Positions 20,412 to 22,032 of a stretch of DNA of 22,032 bases are shown here, one piece after another. Source of the stretch: Phascolarctobacterium_B sp045598345 (GTDB lineage Bacteria > Bacillota > Negativicutes > Acidaminococcales > Acidaminococcaceae); the NCBI GenBank assembly GCA_045598345.1, contig JAZLLX010000140.1:1-22032 (forward strand), read 5' to 3'. A program made the translations under genes and the position numbers. Every line of letters starts with the position of its first letter. The stretch's first letter is position 1. The notes below the pieces were generated by a model, which worked only from the letters and a program-made list of their open reading frames with translations, was not told where the DNA came from and ran no database searches.

Positions 20412-21521
20412 ATGAGTACAACTAATTTGGAAGTGGGGATTGTGGGTTTGCCCAATGTGGGCAAGAGTACCCTGTTCAATGCTATAACTAAGGCCGGAGC
20501 GGAGGCGGCAAATTATCCGTTCTGTACCATTGAGCCAAATGTGGGGGTGGTGGATGTTCCCGACCCCCGCTTGCAGGTGTTGAGCGATATGTTCAAGTCC
20601 AAACGGATTATGCCGGCGCCAATGCGGTTTGTGGATATTGCAGGACTGGTAAAAGGGGCGTCCAAAGGGGAAGGACTGGGCAATAAATTCCTTTCCCATA
20701 TTCGGGAAACGGATGCCATTGTTCAAGTTGTGCGTTGCTTTGAAGACAGCAACATTACCCATGTGGAGGGAAAAATTGACCCCATTCGGGATATTGAAAT
20801 TATCAACACGGAACTCTGTCTGGCGGATTTGGAGTCCATTGAACACCGTCAGGAACGCATCGGCAAACTTTTGAAAGCCGGCGACAAAAAGGCGGCGAAG
20901 GAAAAAGTTGTGGTTGACAAAATTGCACAAGGGCTGGGCAACGCCGTGCCTGCCCGCCGTCAGGGTTTGACGGAAGAAGAATTGGAATTGGTACAGGATT
21001 TGTTCTTGCTCACTTTGAAACCCACGCTCTATGTGGCAAATGTGGCGGAGAGCGAAGCGGGCAATGCGGAGGACAATCCTTGTGTACAAAAGATTGCGGA
21101 ATATGCCAAAGGTGAGGGCAGTGAAGTTATTGCGGTGAGCGCCAAGATTGAAGAAGAAATTGCGGAACTGCCGGCTGAAGATGCCAAAGAGTTTATGGAA
21201 ATGGCAGGGCTGAAAGAGTCCGGCCTGGACCGTCTGATTAAGGCAAGTTTCAAGTTGTTGGGACTCATGACTTTTCTGACGGCGGGCGAAATTGAGAGCC
21301 GTGCCTGGACTATCAGGGTGAATACCAAAGCACCGCAAGCCGCGGGCAAAATTCATACAGATTTTGAAAAAGGATTTATCCGTGCGGAAATTGTGTCCTA
21401 TGATGATTTGGTAAAATGCGGTTCCAAGACCGCCGCCCGTGAAAAGGGTTTGGTGCGTTTGGAAGGCAAGGATTACATAATGCAGGATGGGGATGTAGTA
21501 GAGTTCAGATTTAATGTGTAG
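20412..21521 (+). CDS. ychF: Ribosome-binding ATPase YchF
   Basis: The 369-residue OBG-family P-loop protein has G1 GLPNVGKST (12-20), G3 with DIAGLVKGASKGEGLGN, the NVAE motif that replaces the GTPase NKxD and marks ATP preference, and a C-terminal TGS domain ending DYIMQDGDVVEFRFNV. Length is typical (about 363-370). YchF binds ribosomes and modulates stress responses and translation of leaderless mRNA in E. coli. TAGGAGG lies 7 bp before the ATG. It follows the toxin-antitoxin pair closely and precedes the DUF190 gene by 12 bp, so these genes may be one operon. Confidence 0.96.
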   Translation: MSTTNLEVGIVGLPNVGKSTLFNAITKAGAEAANYPFCTIEPNVGVVDVPDPRLQVLSDMFKSKRIMPAPMRFVDIAGLVKGASKGEGLGNKFLSHIRETDAIVQVVRCFEDSNITHVEGKIDPIRDIEIINTELCLADLESIEHRQERIGKLLKAGDKKAAKEKVVVDKIAQGLGNAVPARRQGLTEEELELVQDLFLLTLKPTLYVANVAESEAGNAEDNPCVQKIAEYAKGEGSEVIAVSAKIEEEIAELPAEDAKEFMEMAGLKESGLDRLIKASFKLLGLMTFLTAGEIESRAWTIRVNTKAPQAAGKIHTDFEKGFIRAEIVSYDDLVKCGSKTAAREKGLVRLEGKDYIMQDGDVVEFRFNV

Positions 21522-21533
21522 TAGGAGGTAAGT

Positions 21534-21893
21534 ATGGAATTAGTAGATGTAGTTTGCTTAAAAATTTATACAGGGCAGGATGTAATTTGGGAAGATATGC
21601 CCCTCTATAAAGCAATTATTAAAAAGGTTAAAGAATTAAATTTAGGTGGGGTAACGGTTGTGCAGGGTAAAGCAGGATTTGCCAAAACTAACCGAGGATT
21701 GAATAAAAAAATCACCCATTTTTTCAGCGGTAACGTCAATTTGCCTATGATAATTGAGATTGTTGACAGGAAAGAAAATATTGAAAAAATATTGCCGTTT
21801 CTTGAAAAGAGTGCAGTACACAGTTGCGTAACTATGACGGATTGCAAGGTTTTGGTAACTGATTATTTACGGGAAAAATTTGGAGCGAAATAA
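21534..21893 (+). CDS. DUF190 family PII-like protein
   Basis: The 119-residue protein matches DUF190, small trimeric PII-like proteins. It shows CLKIYTGQDVIWEDMPLYKAIIKKVKELNLGGVTVVQGKAGFA, with the family LYxAIxxxxxxxGxxGaTVxxGxxGFG theme, and PMIIEIVDRKENIEKILPFL. DUF190 genes are often beside crcB, suggesting a part in fluoride or ion homeostasis; here crcB is 2 kb away on the other strand. AGGAGG lies 7 bp before the ATG, and ychF ends 12 bp upstream. The biochemical role is unknown. Confidence 0.88.
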   Translation: MELVDVVCLKIYTGQDVIWEDMPLYKAIIKKVKELNLGGVTVVQGKAGFAKTNRGLNKKITHFFSGNVNLPMIIEIVDRKENIEKILPFLEKSAVHSCVTMTDCKVLVTDYLREKFGAK

Positions 21894-21921
21894 AAAAATC
21901 CGCCTTACGGCGGATTTTTTT
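21892..21921. terminator. Bidirectional intrinsic terminator
   Basis: AAAAAAATCCGCC and GGCGGATTTTTTT pair perfectly around TTAC. It lies between DUF190 and the convergent partial gene at the window end. Confidence 0.92.
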
Positions 21922-21925
21922 GTTA

Positions 21926-22032
21926 TCAATAAATGCCACGCATCTTCATCGGCATTGCCATTGCATTCAACGCTACGCAGTATGCTGCCACACGCATATT
22001 TACTTTATATTTCTTGGATGTTTCATAAACAT
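21926..22032 (-). CDS. Glu/Leu/Phe/Val dehydrogenase, C-terminal fragment
   Basis: The last 107 bases encode, on the minus strand, the end of a protein reading VYETSKKYKVNMRVAAYCVALNAMAMPMKMRGIY before a TGA (with a second in-frame-independent TAA just beyond). The NMRVAAYCVALNAMAMPMKMRG segment matches the C-terminal helix of glutamate dehydrogenases (typically MR-AAY--A--R-A-AMK-RG). The rest of the gene is outside the window. Glutamate dehydrogenase interconverts glutamate and 2-oxoglutarate. The short length limits certainty about which member of the superfamily it is. Confidence 0.72.
   Translation of the reverse strand, partial: VYETSKKYKVNMRVAAYCVALNAMAMPMKMRGIY

Noticed and set aside
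1..22032. CRISPR array
   Set aside because: No regularly spaced 23-40 bp repeats with unique spacers are seen; the phrase repeats near 3536, 7801 and 10780 are short, irregular and low complexity.
1..22032. tRNA or rRNA genes
   Set aside because: No cloverleaf with GGTTCGAATCC-type T-arm or rRNA motif was found on either strand by eye.

Overview
The window looks like a chromosomal segment from a low-to-mid GC Firmicute, most likely a diderm one (Negativicutes-like). Strong AGGAGG-type ribosome binding sites, a Trp T-box leader and TTGACA/TATAAT promoters point to Firmicutes. The exported proteins (a TrpX-type binding protein, a nucleosidase and a small secreted protein) have plain Sec signals without a lipobox cysteine, which suits a cell with a periplasm. 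This is an inference; no rRNA or other marker gene is present.

Layout. 1-3524: repeat debris, a secreted small protein and a secreted MTA/SAH-nucleosidase-like enzyme with one promoter, convergent tatD, then a TrpX-like ABC binding protein behind a strong promoter and a perfect palindrome. 3525-4011: repeat block that separates this gene from its permease and ATPase (4012-5686). 5969-6915: two YbjN-like paralogues. 6960-7763: Cof-type HAD phosphatase (minus). 8196-9934: yhdT-panF pantothenate uptake operon behind a perfect 34-bp palindrome. 9935-10806: no convincing gene; two MITE-like elements with matching inverted ends. 10807-11391: unknown minus-strand gene.

11665-16513 is the accessory core. 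It is a visibly AT-richer operon of six uncharacterised genes: a two-helix membrane protein with MORN/YwqK-like repeats, a TerB-like protein, two tiny paralogues with nearly identical basic Trp/Arg tails, a 357-residue protein with four exact 11-residue amphipathic repeats plus coiled coil, and a 700-residue protein with an HNH-like nuclease motif and C-terminal membrane segments. A strong terminator closes it, and a HigBA-type toxin-antitoxin pair follows (16709-17451). I see it as a candidate undescribed membrane-associated conflict or defence system. That is inference from composition, architecture and neighbours; no part matches a named system I know.

17448-19148: Trp-specific (UGG) T-box and a TrpB2-type tryptophan synthase beta chain. 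19178-19555: atypical CrcB without the usual Phe box. 19710-20394: second toxin-antitoxin pair behind a consensus promoter straddled by a 14-bp inverted repeat. 20412-21893: ychF and a DUF190 gene. The window ends inside a minus-strand glutamate-dehydrogenase-like gene. The tryptophan theme recurs (TrpX-like transporter and Trp T-box/TrpB2), as does the fluoride theme (CrcB and DUF190).
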